Source: Bacillota bacterium (lineage in GTDB: Bacteria > Bacillota > Clostridia > Lachnospirales > Cellulosilyticaceae). From it: a DNA stretch of 60,088 bases. The position numbers and the translations under genes were made by a program. Shown here piece after piece: positions 17,285 to 24,932 of the stretch (positions within the stretch are counted from its first letter, which is position 1; every line of letters begins with the position of its first letter). Below the pieces are notes generated by a model. The model made no database searches and had not been told where the DNA came from. It saw nothing but the letters and a program-made list of their open reading frames with translations. The stretch spans positions 1 through 60,088 of the forward strand of contig JAEZJJ010000118.1 in assembly GCA_023436395.1 (NCBI GenBank), written 5' to 3'.

Positions 17285-17512
17285 TTGGAGCAGAAGTTAT
17301 TATGTGTACATACTGCACAAACAATGTTTGGAAATGGAACACTATTTGAAAAAGGTAAAACATATGATTTCGTAAAGGTAGATAATAAGTATTCAAAACA
17401 ATATGGTTTTATAGGATACATAAAGAAAGATGATGAAAAAAACAAAAGATGGTTAACTAGAAAGTTCAGATATCATCATTTTAGAAAAGCTGGTGATAAT
17501 GATGAAGTGTGA
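17285..17512 (+). CDS. Hypothetical small beta-rich protein (75 aa)
   Basis: TTG 17285 follows GAAGAAGGTGAGATA, better placed than GTG 17258. The sequence resembles small SH3-like phage accessory proteins (KLLCVHTAQTMFGNGTLFEKGKTYDF). It overlaps the next gene by 14 bases. Function unknown. Confidence 0.5.
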   Translation: MEQKLLCVHTAQTMFGNGTLFEKGKTYDFVKVDNKYSKQYGFIGYIKKDDEKNKRWLTRKFRYHHFRKAGDNDEV

Positions 17513-17681
17513 CAGTTGCGATTTAAAGATCAATTGTGAAATGGCTAGTAAAGGCTTAGAACCACCAGTCGTACCTTGTGACCATTGTAGAAATAGAGAT
17601 AGTGAGATTTATAGAGAACCTTGTGTATACTGCCATGTATTTAGTATGGATGAGTACTGCAAGTTTGAAAGTAACAAATAA
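17499..17681 (+). CDS. Small cysteine-rich zinc-binding protein
   Basis: 60 residues from ATG 17499 (GGTGAT upstream). Nine Cys in CxxC-like pairs (CDSC, CDHC, CVYC plus single Cys), indicating two zinc sites. Common type of accessory protein in phage early operons; function unknown. Confidence 0.55.
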   Translation: MMKCDSCDLKINCEMASKGLEPPVVPCDHCRNRDSEIYREPCVYCHVFSMDEYCKFESNK

Positions 17682-17701
17682 CTTTTTGGAAGGTGATCAA
17701 T

Positions 17702-17854
17702 ATGAGTAATAGAGTAATGAGCCAACAAGAAATAGATGTGTTAGTACAGTCTTTGGAAAAAGAGTATGGTCCTGAGTATACAAACTTTGTGGCCAAGAAA
17801 AAGGCTAGGGCTAGAAATAAAGCGCACATGAGAAAGTTAGTATTAGTAAATTAA
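17702..17854 (+). CDS. Hypothetical basic small protein (50 aa)
   Basis: ATG 17702 follows GGAAGGTGATCAAT. An acidic N-terminal half (MSQQEIDVLVQSLEKEYG) is followed by a Lys/Arg-rich tail. Possibly nucleic-acid binding; not recognised. Confidence 0.5.
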   Translation: MSNRVMSQQEIDVLVQSLEKEYGPEYTNFVAKKKARARNKAHMRKLVLVN

Positions 17855-17873
17855 TTTATGAAAGGTGGCATAT

Positions 17874-18158
17874 ATGAGGGTATATATTAGTGGACCAATA
17901 ACAGGGGTTTCAAACTTTAAAGAAAAATTTAATAAAGCAGAAGCTAAATTAAAGGGTAATCAACTAGAGCCTATAAATCCAGCCTTAGTTGATTTGCCTA
18001 CTAGTTGCACATGGTTTGATTACATGAAGATTGACATTGAAATGCTAAAACTAGCTGATGCTATTTATTTGCTAAAAGGATGGGAGTTTTCAAAAGGAGC
18101 TTGTATGGAATATGGATTTGCACTAGCAGCTGGGAAACAAATTATGTATGAGGAATAA
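17874..18158 (+). CDS. DUF4406 / nucleoside 2-deoxyribosyltransferase-like protein
   Basis: 94 residues from ATG 17874 (GAAAGGTGGCAT upstream). VYISGPITGVSNFKEKFNKAE, NPALVD, LADAIYLLKGWEFSKGACMEYGFALAAGK matches DUF4406, related to nucleoside 2-deoxyribosyltransferases that exchange bases on deoxynucleosides. Phages carry it in early operons, perhaps for nucleotide salvage or DNA base modification precursors. Confidence 0.8.
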   Translation: MRVYISGPITGVSNFKEKFNKAEAKLKGNQLEPINPALVDLPTSCTWFDYMKIDIEMLKLADAIYLLKGWEFSKGACMEYGFALAAGKQIMYEE

Positions 18159-18184
18159 AATTAATCTTTTAAGAAGGTGAGATA

Positions 18185-18493
18185 ATGAGCACTAAAATAA
18201 CTAGTAGACAAGTAAAACTTAGTGAGGAAACGGTTGAAAAAATAAAGAATGGCAGCAACCAGGTTGTAATAATAGAGGTTTACAACACAATGTTTGAAAA
18301 GAAATTAGATGTATCAGTTGATGTAGAAGAAATGCAAGCTACAGAAATTGAAGGGGAATATATAGATTACGAATGTACAGTAGAGCATTATCTTAAAGAG
18401 ATACCAGGTGATGTAATCAATAATGATGAAGCAGCGGAGGATATGGCTGATAAGCACGATTACAAGAATTGCTTAGTGATTGGACTATATTAA
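18185..18493 (+). CDS. Hypothetical acidic protein (102 aa)
   Basis: ATG 18185 follows AAGAAGGTGAGATA. Acidic, with alternating strands and helices. No family recognised. Its end overlaps the potential upstream region of the next gene. Confidence 0.55.
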   Translation: MSTKITSRQVKLSEETVEKIKNGSNQVVIIEVYNTMFEKKLDVSVDVEEMQATEIEGEYIDYECTVEHYLKEIPGDVINNDEAAEDMADKHDYKNCLVIGLY

Positions 18494-18527
18494 AAAATTG
18501 ACTTTTGTTGAGGTAGGAAGTGAGGGC

Positions 18528-19475
18528 ATGGATAACAATAAGATCTTAGAGCAAAGGTTAAAGATGCCTTTGGCCTGGAAGATACAACATACAGTTGAAA
18601 CAATGACTAGCTGGTCACATGATGGGGCGTACATAAGTTATAGTGGTGGTTTAGGGTCCAGGGTATTAGTGGACCTTTACCACAAACACAAAGCAGAGAT
18701 AAGTCCTATGCCTATAGTATTTGTTGATACAGGACTTGAATATCCAAGTGTAAAAGAAATGGGTTTAAAATATGCAACAATTGTTCTTAAGCCTGATATG
18801 ACATTTAAACAAGTACTTGAAAAGTATGGTTATCCAGTGATTAGTAAGGCACAGTCTTTGGCAATATACAAGCTAAGGCATAACAATTTAACCGACAAAT
18901 ACAGAAATAAGTTGCTTTATGGAGATGAAAAAGGAACAGCAGGCAAACTTAGTGAAAGGTGGAAAATACTTTTAGATGCACCTTTTGAAGTAAGTAATAA
19001 ATGTTGTGATGTGATCAAGAAGAAACCTTTTCATAAATTTGATAAAGAGACAGGTTTAAGACCTATAACAGCAGAAATGGTGGGAGAAAGCAGAAATAGA
19101 CGTGACTTATATGTGAAGCATGGGTGCCAGATGCATGACTTAGAACATCCTAAATGTGTTCCAATGGCATTTTGGAATGAACAAGACTTACTCACATATG
19201 TAAAAGAAAATAGCCTAGATTATGCATCAGAGTATGGAGAAATAGAGTGCCCTAACGGGGGGAAGTGCTTCACAAGCGGTGAAGATAGGACCGGATGTAT
19301 GTTTTGCTTATACGGTATTCAATTTGAGCCACCATGGGATAACAGATTTACAAGAATGGCTAAGAATCATCCTAAGATTTATGACTATTGTATTAATAAG
19401 TTAGGAATGGGCGAAGTAATGGACTACATGGGAATAAACTACAAGCCTTATCCGGAACAATTAAAGCTATATTAA
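18528..19475 (+). CDS. PAPS reductase-like PP-loop ATPase
   Basis: 315 residues from ATG 18528; the frame is open to 18480, but GAGGGC precedes only this ATG. PP-loop SGGLGSR at 39-45 (canonical SGGxDS with Gly for Asp), VFVDTGLEYPSVKEM, then KCCDVIKKKP and a C-terminal CMFCLYG pair. It belongs to the phosphoadenosine-phosphosulfate reductase family, which includes CysH and DndC. In phages the substrate is usually unknown; the next gene is a DNA methyltransferase. A role in DNA sulfur or base modification is possible but unproven. Confidence 0.8.
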   Translation: MDNNKILEQRLKMPLAWKIQHTVETMTSWSHDGAYISYSGGLGSRVLVDLYHKHKAEISPMPIVFVDTGLEYPSVKEMGLKYATIVLKPDMTFKQVLEKYGYPVISKAQSLAIYKLRHNNLTDKYRNKLLYGDEKGTAGKLSERWKILLDAPFEVSNKCCDVIKKKPFHKFDKETGLRPITAEMVGESRNRRDLYVKHGCQMHDLEHPKCVPMAFWNEQDLLTYVKENSLDYASEYGEIECPNGGKCFTSGEDRTGCMFCLYGIQFEPPWDNRFTRMAKNHPKIYDYCINKLGMGEVMDYMGINYKPYPEQLKLY

Positions 19476-19501
19476 CAAAATGAATTTTTAAAAACTTAAG
19501 A

Positions 19502-19546
19502 AGGAGTAAAGAGGTTTGGTCGACCGTTAAACGTACGTTTACTCCT
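19502..19546 (+). promoter_or_regulatory. Large inverted repeat in the methyltransferase leader
   Basis: AGGAGTAAA (19502-19510) pairs with TTTACTCCT (19538-19546). Nested within or overlapping are the palindromes GGTCGACC (19518-19525) and TAAACGTACGTTTA (19528-19541). The hairpin holds the only AAGGAG in the leader, 9 bases before the ATG at 19555. Candidate operator or translation switch for the methyltransferase. Confidence 0.6.
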
Positions 19547-19554
19547 GTGAGAAT

Positions 19555-20358
19555 ATGAAAATAGAATTATTCAATGATAACTTTCAGAACTATAAAAGAT
19601 ATGGAATACCTAAAGCGCAATTGGTTATAGCAGACATACCTTATAATCTTGGGGTAAATTTCTACGGTTCTAACCCTTCATGGTATGTAGGTGGGGACAA
19701 TAAAAATGGAGAGAGCAAGTTAGCAAAAAAAGCAGCATTTAACACTGATTTTAGTTTCAACATAGCTGAATATATGCACTTTTGTAGTAAGCTACTTAAG
19801 CCGGAGCCAAAGGATAAGGGAAAAGCGCCAGCTATGATTGTATTTTGTAGCTTCGAGCAAATACCGATTGTGATCGAATATGGAAAGAAACATGGATTCA
19901 ACAACAATTACCCTATATTCTTTATAAAAAACTATTCAGCGCAGGTGCTTAAGGCAAATATGAAGATAGTAGGAGCCACAGAACATGCAGTCGTGCTTTA
20001 TAGAGATAAGTTGCCTAAGTTTAATAATGGACGCCAGGTTGATGAAAACGGGAAACCTATAAGAGGTACAGGTAAGATGGTATTTAATTGGTTTGAGTGG
20101 AAAAGAGATAACAAAGAGTATCCAAAGATACATCCAACACAGAAACCAGTAAATTTATTAAAGCAGCTTATAGAGATATTTACAGATGAAGGAGAAGTAG
20201 TAATAGATCCATGTGCAGGTAGCGCAACAACATTGAGAGCTTGCATGGAACTAAATAGAAATAGTTATGGGTTTGAAATATCAAAGGACTTCTACAGAAG
20301 GGCCAAAGAGGAAATGCTTGTAACAGAAGATAGTAAGTTTCAGCAGATGAAGCTTTAA
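19555..20358 (+). CDS. DNA methyltransferase (beta class, N6-adenine or N4-cytosine)
   Basis: 267 residues. Motif IV DIPY at 27-30 precedes the SAM-binding DPCAGSATT (218-226), the order of the beta class; HPTQKPVNLLKQLIEIF lies before it. Exocyclic amino-methylates a target in DNA; the DIPY variant differs from the usual DPPY/DPPW but keeps the Pro-Tyr. No restriction partner is adjacent, so it probably protects phage DNA or regulates expression. An inverted repeat lies just upstream. Confidence 0.85.
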   Translation: MKIELFNDNFQNYKRYGIPKAQLVIADIPYNLGVNFYGSNPSWYVGGDNKNGESKLAKKAAFNTDFSFNIAEYMHFCSKLLKPEPKDKGKAPAMIVFCSFEQIPIVIEYGKKHGFNNNYPIFFIKNYSAQVLKANMKIVGATEHAVVLYRDKLPKFNNGRQVDENGKPIRGTGKMVFNWFEWKRDNKEYPKIHPTQKPVNLLKQLIEIFTDEGEVVIDPCAGSATTLRACMELNRNSYGFEISKDFYRRAKEEMLVTEDSKFQQMKL

Positions 20359-20389
20359 AAAATAAGAATTTGAAAGGATGTGATAAATC

Positions 20390-20626
20390 GTGAAACATAT
20401 TATTATGCAATCTAATAAAACAAGTGAAATAGTAATAGAAAATAACGATACTTTAATTGGCAAACAGCGAATTTGTTCGTTGATTGAACAAGGGTTTAAA
20501 AAAGCAGGAGAAATTGAGACAGAATTAGATAAGATTGAATTGCGCAAGGGTATATCTTTTCAAGTACAGAAACAGTTAGATGAAGCACAGGAAACCTTAA
20601 GTAGCATTAAAAGACTGATTCTATAA
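20390..20626 (+). CDS. Hypothetical helical protein (78 aa)
   Basis: Start taken as GTG 20390; GAAAGGATGTGATAAATC is upstream, somewhat distant. Mostly alpha-helical and charged, ending LDEAQETLSSIKRLIL. Not recognised. Confidence 0.5.
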   Translation: MKHIIMQSNKTSEIVIENNDTLIGKQRICSLIEQGFKKAGEIETELDKIELRKGISFQVQKQLDEAQETLSSIKRLIL

Positions 20627-20663
20627 ATGACTGAATAAAATCCAAAATTGTGAGGTGTAGATC

Positions 20664-20996
20664 ATGGCATATGAAACAAAGTGGTATGAATTAGATAAAA
20701 TGAGCAATGATGAAATGTTAGCAGTAATAAAGGCAGCTCCAGAAGTTGAGCCAATAACTGGAATGAGAAGATGCGACAGCTATATGTTTAATGAAGGTCC
20801 AGTATACTTACCTGAACCAGCTTATGATGCCTATACTCTTCCAGTTTATGATCCAGAGTGGAAAGAGTTTAGCTGGACAAAGATTGATATGGATAACGAT
20901 TTTGAAAGAGAAGATCAAACACTTTGCACCCTAGAAGATTTAAAAGATAGACCAGATTTTGAAGAAATAAAGAAGTTTTATGGAGTGGTTGAGTAA
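20664..20996 (+). CDS. Hypothetical acidic protein (110 aa)
   Basis: ATG 20664 follows GTGAGGTGTAGATC. Aromatic- and Asp/Glu-rich, many Tyr and Trp. Shape and position resemble other accessory phage proteins. No recognised domain. Confidence 0.55.
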   Translation: MAYETKWYELDKMSNDEMLAVIKAAPEVEPITGMRRCDSYMFNEGPVYLPEPAYDAYTLPVYDPEWKEFSWTKIDMDNDFEREDQTLCTLEDLKDRPDFEEIKKFYGVVE

Positions 20997-21026
20997 TTTA
21001 AAATCAGAGTTTGGGAGGAATGAAAG

Positions 21027-21401
21027 ATGGTAGAAGGTAAAAGCAATTTAATGTTTGGTACAGGAGATATTAATGTTGTAACTGGATATAAAAAAGATAC
21101 TAAGAATGGGTTGTTGCTACTAAGGAACCAAGAAGCAAGAGAAGTTACGCCAGGTGTAATGAATGGTGATACACCTTCGTGGAATACAGATGATTATGAT
21201 GTAGTTATGGAATTTGAAAAAGTAACAAGTGTAGATGTTGTAATACAAGCACTTCAAGAAATTAGAGATTTGATGACTAAGAAATATGCTAGATGTGTCA
21301 ATTGTGGACGTGGTTCGGATTTTTGCAATGAGAAGTACGAGGTAATAAATAATGAAGATTGCAACGGTTGTGACTCTTATTATGAAGCAGATGAAGCGTA
21401 A
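21027..21401 (+). CDS. Hypothetical protein, paralogue of 21973-22317, with Cys-rich tail
   Basis: 124 residues; ATG follows GGGAGGAATGAAAG. The N-terminal ~85 residues align with the protein at 21973 (GTGDI..., NQxAxE, SxDVVIxxLxExxxLM), so the two share an ancestor. Here a C-terminal CVNCGRGS/CNGC zinc-like module follows. Unknown function. Confidence 0.6.
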   Translation: MVEGKSNLMFGTGDINVVTGYKKDTKNGLLLLRNQEAREVTPGVMNGDTPSWNTDDYDVVMEFEKVTSVDVVIQALQEIRDLMTKKYARCVNCGRGSDFCNEKYEVINNEDCNGCDSYYEADEA

Positions 21402-21430
21402 TAAAATATAAGTTTGGTGGAGGTAGAGAA

Positions 21431-21694
21431 ATGGCAAATTATGAACCGATATATGATGAGAAAATCTCACCATTAATGGATAGAATTATTAGTATATGTA
21501 AAGAAAATGGAATAAGCATGTTTGCTAGTTTTAAAATAGCTGATGAAACAGAAGAGAAAGATGAATACTACTGTACAACAAGTTTACCAGGAGATAAACA
21601 ACCACAGAAGTTTAAAGACTTGTTTAATGTAGTATATAACAATTATGTTGTAGAGAAACCATTCTTTATGGCAGCTACTATAACAAGTAAATAA
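21431..21694 (+). CDS. Hypothetical protein (87 aa)
   Basis: ATG follows GGTGGAGGTAGAGAA. A mixed alpha/beta small protein with acidic centre; no domain recognised. One of a run of short genes between methyltransferase and recombinase. Confidence 0.55.
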   Translation: MANYEPIYDEKISPLMDRIISICKENGISMFASFKIADETEEKDEYYCTTSLPGDKQPQKFKDLFNVVYNNYVVEKPFFMAATITSK

Positions 21695-21719
21695 AATCTG
21701 ATTTTGGGAGCGTGAGAAG

Positions 21720-21920
21720 ATGGCAAGTGTTTTAGTCGAGAGAGTTAGTGAATCACATTGTTGTGATAACTGTAACACAGAAATTGAAGCAACTCAGGTA
21801 GCAGGCAAGATAATATTGCCTCATTGCAAGGGTAATTTCATTTTATGTGAGGATTGCTTTAACGACTTAATGAATGATATGAACGATGAATATTGTAGAT
21901 TTTGTGATCAAGGCAAATAA
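21720..21920 (+). CDS. Small zinc-ribbon protein
   Basis: 66 residues with CCDNC, CEDC and CRFC pairs, forming one or two zinc sites. ATG follows TGGGAGCGTGAGA. Function unknown. Confidence 0.55.
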   Translation: MASVLVERVSESHCCDNCNTEIEATQVAGKIILPHCKGNFILCEDCFNDLMNDMNDEYCRFCDQGK

Positions 21921-21972
21921 ATTACATAGGGTGCTGGCTTAGGTTGGCACCTTGTACTTAGGAGGAATTAAG

Positions 21973-22317
21973 ATGATTAAAGGTAAAGCGGAGATAGCTT
22001 TTGGAACAGGTGATATTAGAACTACTACAATGCTATATGAAAATAGAGGTATTTTGGTGTTAGATAACCAGGCAGCACATGAAATAGGTGAAGCATTACC
22101 AATATCTACGGATTTTACAATTAAGGGAAAGGAAATAATGATTACTTTCTCTAGGGTGGAATCAATAGATGTAGTAATAGCTGACTTACTGGAAGTCAAA
22201 AGACTTATGACAGAAGGAAAACATGAAGGGGATATGGAGCTCTTTACAACACCAAGTGACTTTTGGAAAGATGATACTAATGATACTCTGATATATCCTG
22301 AAGGCATTCAAAACTAA
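21973..22317 (+). CDS. Hypothetical protein, paralogue of 21027-21401
   Basis: 114 residues from ATG 21973, which has TTAGGAGGAATTAAG upstream. Aligns with the 21027 protein over its core but lacks the Cys-rich tail and ends in an acidic segment. The two may form a duplicated accessory module. Confidence 0.6.
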   Translation: MIKGKAEIAFGTGDIRTTTMLYENRGILVLDNQAAHEIGEALPISTDFTIKGKEIMITFSRVESIDVVIADLLEVKRLMTEGKHEGDMELFTTPSDFWKDDTNDTLIYPEGIQN

Positions 22318-22407
22318 CTAAAACAAATTCGACATTGTTGGTAGCAATAATAAATCTTAGTAGTAACATCTTGGGGACAATTAAACTTACTATTAAGGAG
22401 CGATAAA

Positions 22408-23373
22408 ATGAGCAGAGTATTATACAGTAAAGAGCGGTGGGAATTAGTACTAGATACTAACAAGAAATTAATGCAACAATATTTAAGAAATTGTAAGGCA
22501 GATAAGAAAAAGGAAGGAACAATAAGAGAATATGGGTATGATCTTAGATTTTTCCTATGTTGGAATCTGCTATTTAACGAGAATATGAGTGTACTTGATT
22601 TTAAGAAACGTCACTTTGAGGAATTTAAGTATTTTATGGCAGAAGAAAGAAAGGTAAGTAATGCTCGTATAAATCATCTATTATGTGCAATTCGTACCAT
22701 GATGGGGTACGCAGAAGATGATGATGATGAGTATGAGGAATACTTTAGAAATCCTGCAGCACGTATAAAAGGCTTAGAAAAGGAACCTGTAAGAGATGTC
22801 GCTTTTCTAAGCCAGGTGCAAATAGACCTATTAAGATCGTACCTGCTAGAGCATAAGATGTATCAGCATCTATGCCTGCTAGATATTCTATACGACACAG
22901 GGGCGCGTGTCAATGAAGTACTTCAAGTTAAAAATACAGATACATTAGCAAAAGGATACTTAAAGGTTGTTTGTAAAGGTGGTAGAGCAGAATACATATT
23001 ACTTCATGAACATGCTAAAGAGAGTATTAAGCTACATTTAAGTACAAAACAATCTGGCGAAGCCTTTTGGGAAAGCAAGTATGGTCCAGTAACAAAAACA
23101 TCAACACTTAGGGGTTGGGTAAATGATATGTATGGAATACTTAAGAATCTAGATCCAAGTGCTCCACGTTTTACACCACATAGTTTCAGACATACATTTC
23201 TAGAGAACACAACAAATGGCACTCATTATTTATGCAAGATTATAGGCAGAAAATTCACCATGGAAGAAGCTCAACTTTTAGCACATCATAAATCTATAGA
23301 TATGACAAAAAGTTATCTAAAGCCGAAAGATGATGAGCTTATATTTGGACTGTTTGGAATTAAAATAGCATAG
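22408..23373 (+). CDS. Second tyrosine recombinase (XerC/D-like)
   Basis: 321 residues. Catalytic set present: Arg 167 (LYDTGARVNE), His 258/Arg 261 (HSFRHTF), His 293/294 (LLAHHKS), Tyr 303 (TKSYL). No AP2 arm-binding domain, as in XerC/D. It lies before the late regulator and terminase, not at an att site, so it is unlikely to be the integrase. Possible roles: multimer resolution, inversion, or acting on another site. ATG follows AAGGAGCGATAAA. Confidence 0.85.
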   Translation: MSRVLYSKERWELVLDTNKKLMQQYLRNCKADKKKEGTIREYGYDLRFFLCWNLLFNENMSVLDFKKRHFEEFKYFMAEERKVSNARINHLLCAIRTMMGYAEDDDDEYEEYFRNPAARIKGLEKEPVRDVAFLSQVQIDLLRSYLLEHKMYQHLCLLDILYDTGARVNEVLQVKNTDTLAKGYLKVVCKGGRAEYILLHEHAKESIKLHLSTKQSGEAFWESKYGPVTKTSTLRGWVNDMYGILKNLDPSAPRFTPHSFRHTFLENTTNGTHYLCKIIGRKFTMEEAQLLAHHKSIDMTKSYLKPKDDELIFGLFGIKIA

Positions 23374-23378
23374 TTTAA

Positions 23379-23560
23379 CGAGTTTATGTATGCAATAACC
23401 CTCACTACTTAGAGTTTATGCATACAATAACCCTTACTTAATACAGTTTAAACGAGTTTATGTACTACAGAAACACCCAAAGTAAATAAAAGTATAGTAG
23501 AGTAAATTAAAGTATAGTAAAGAAGAGTAAAGTAAAGAAAAGAAGAAATAAAATAAAGCA
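23379..23560 (+). repeat. Degenerate repeats resembling the DnaD linker DNA
   Basis: Two copies of GAGTTTATGyAyrCAATAACCCTyACT (near 23383 and 23411) are followed by a block (from ~23451) that closely matches bases ~15206-15290 of the DnaD-like gene, including TTATGTACTACAGAAACACC and the AGTAAAG repeats. It is not an open frame. It could be a recombination scar or an origin-like repeat region. Confidence 0.55.
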
Positions 23561-23610
23561 AAACCGTGTTGTTGTCAAGAACTTTTTTAAAAAGATTGGA
23601 GGACAAAATT

Positions 23611-24075
23611 GTGACTAAGAAAATTGAAGGTAAATATGATAAAAGATATCATAATACAAAGCTACTCCTTAGAAATTATCATGAATTTAAGCAGCATTGT
23701 ATTGAATGTGGTAATAGCATAGAGGAAATAGATGACACGTTAGAAGCTTGGGAGCTAACGTTAGTTAAAGAAGAACATAGTGAAGACTATATAAAGTCTG
23801 CTAAGAGAACAAAGGCTAGAACTCAAATTATAGTAGATCTTATTGATAAATTTTTAGAAGCACACAGACAGGAAGCTAAGAACAGGCATGATGTTAATAA
23901 ATTAAAGAGATCTAATATAATTGACAAGATGTACATATCAGACAGTTTTACTATGGAAAAGTTAGCTGAAGAAATGGATTGTGATATAGCAACTATAAGC
24001 AGACAACATAAAACAGCTATCAATGAACTATCAGTATTATTCTTTGGGATTGAAGGCTTAAAGTTAGAAGCTTGA
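23611..24075 (+). CDS. ArpU/sigma-like late transcription regulator
   Basis: 154 residues from GTG 23611 (TTGGAGGACAAAATT upstream). A helical N-terminus, then a sigma-70 region 4-like helix-turn-helix at the C-terminus (FTMEKLAEEMDCDIATISRQHKTAINELS). Its place, directly before terminase small subunit, is that of ArpU/late regulators in Firmicute phages. Likely switches on the late operon. Confidence 0.65.
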   Translation: MTKKIEGKYDKRYHNTKLLLRNYHEFKQHCIECGNSIEEIDDTLEAWELTLVKEEHSEDYIKSAKRTKARTQIIVDLIDKFLEAHRQEAKNRHDVNKLKRSNIIDKMYISDSFTMEKLAEEMDCDIATISRQHKTAINELSVLFFGIEGLKLEA

Positions 24076-24235
24076 CAACATGCAAAAAAGGTGCAAAAAA
24101 GGTGCCATTTACACATATGTTACGATTAAAATGTGCAAATGAATTAAATGGTAAATCGGAATCGCAACATTCCAAGAAGAAGTAGCATTAAGTGTAGGAG
24201 CTAAATGTTATAAATTAATCAGATTACATTACAAT

Positions 24236-24288
24236 AAAAAGAGTATGTTTGGTACATGTGGTGTGTGCAGGCATACTCTTTTTGTTTT
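24236..24288 (+). terminator. Terminator-like stem before terminase
   Basis: AAAAAGAGTATG (24236-24247) pairs with CATACTCTTTTT (24272-24283) over a 24-base loop; T-rich downstream. It ends the early operon; late transcription then needs its own promoter or antitermination. The A-run at the other side makes it bidirectional in form. Confidence 0.7.
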
Positions 24289-24307
24289 AGAAAGGAGAGT
24301 GGCATTT

Positions 24308-24796
24308 ATGGCCAAGCTTACAGCTAAGCAACAAATGTTTTGTGATGAATACCTTATTGATCTAAATGCTACTCAAGCAGCCATTAGAGCAGGTTATTCT
24401 CCTAATACAGCAACAGAACAAGGAAGTAGGTTGTTAACTAATGTTAATATTCGTGCGTATATAGACAAAGCTATGGCTGAGCGTTCAAAGCGTACAGGTA
24501 TTAATCAAGATAGAGTGCTTATTGAGTTGGCTAAGTTAGGATTCATCAATGCAACTGATGTTATTAATATGAATAAAGCAACAGTACTAGCTAATGCAAG
24601 TAGGGATGATACAGCAGCAATTCAATCTGTAAAAGTTAAAACTATGACTACCGATACCGGAGATATGGTTGAACGTGAAATAAAGCTTTATGACAAGACT
24701 AAATCACTTGAACTTATAGGTAAGCACCTTGGTATGTTTAAAGATAAGTTAGAAATAGAAGGTTCAGTAGGTGTTCAAATTATAGATGACATATAG
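24308..24796 (+). CDS. terS: Phage terminase small subunit
   Basis: 162 residues from ATG 24308 (GAAAGGAGAGTGGCATTT upstream), not the earlier in-frame ATG 24245 inside the terminator. LTAKQQMFCDEYLIDLNATQAAIRAGYSPNTATEQGSRLL is the hallmark N-terminal HTH of TerS (terminase_2). It recognises the pac/cos site and hands DNA to TerL. A 136-base gap with an inverted repeat TTAGTATT/AATACTAA separates it from TerL. Confidence 0.9.
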   Translation: MAKLTAKQQMFCDEYLIDLNATQAAIRAGYSPNTATEQGSRLLTNVNIRAYIDKAMAERSKRTGINQDRVLIELAKLGFINATDVINMNKATVLANASRDDTAAIQSVKVKTMTTDTGDMVEREIKLYDKTKSLELIGKHLGMFKDKLEIEGSVGVQIIDDI

Positions 24797-24932
24797 CAAT
24801 ATACCACAGATAACTTTTTATTAATTGTGGTTATTAATAACGATAAATCAAGGCTTAGTAATTTTGCTAGGTCTTATTTTAATGTTTTAGTATTGAAATA
24901 GATAGTAATACTAAACTTTTAGAGGTGGTGTT

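Noticed and set aside
18480..18527. Longer N-terminus for the PAPS-reductase-like protein
   Set aside because: TTG 18480 has no ribosome site and lies within the previous gene; ATG 18528 has GAGGGC upstream.
23379..23440. CRISPR-like repeat pair
   Set aside because: Only two degenerate copies with no constant spacer length, and no cas genes. They fit a duplicated DnaD-linker/origin-like block better.
23400..23480. DnaA boxes in the repeat block
   Set aside because: The best candidate, TTATGCATA, differs from TTATCCACA at two positions; other candidates differ more.
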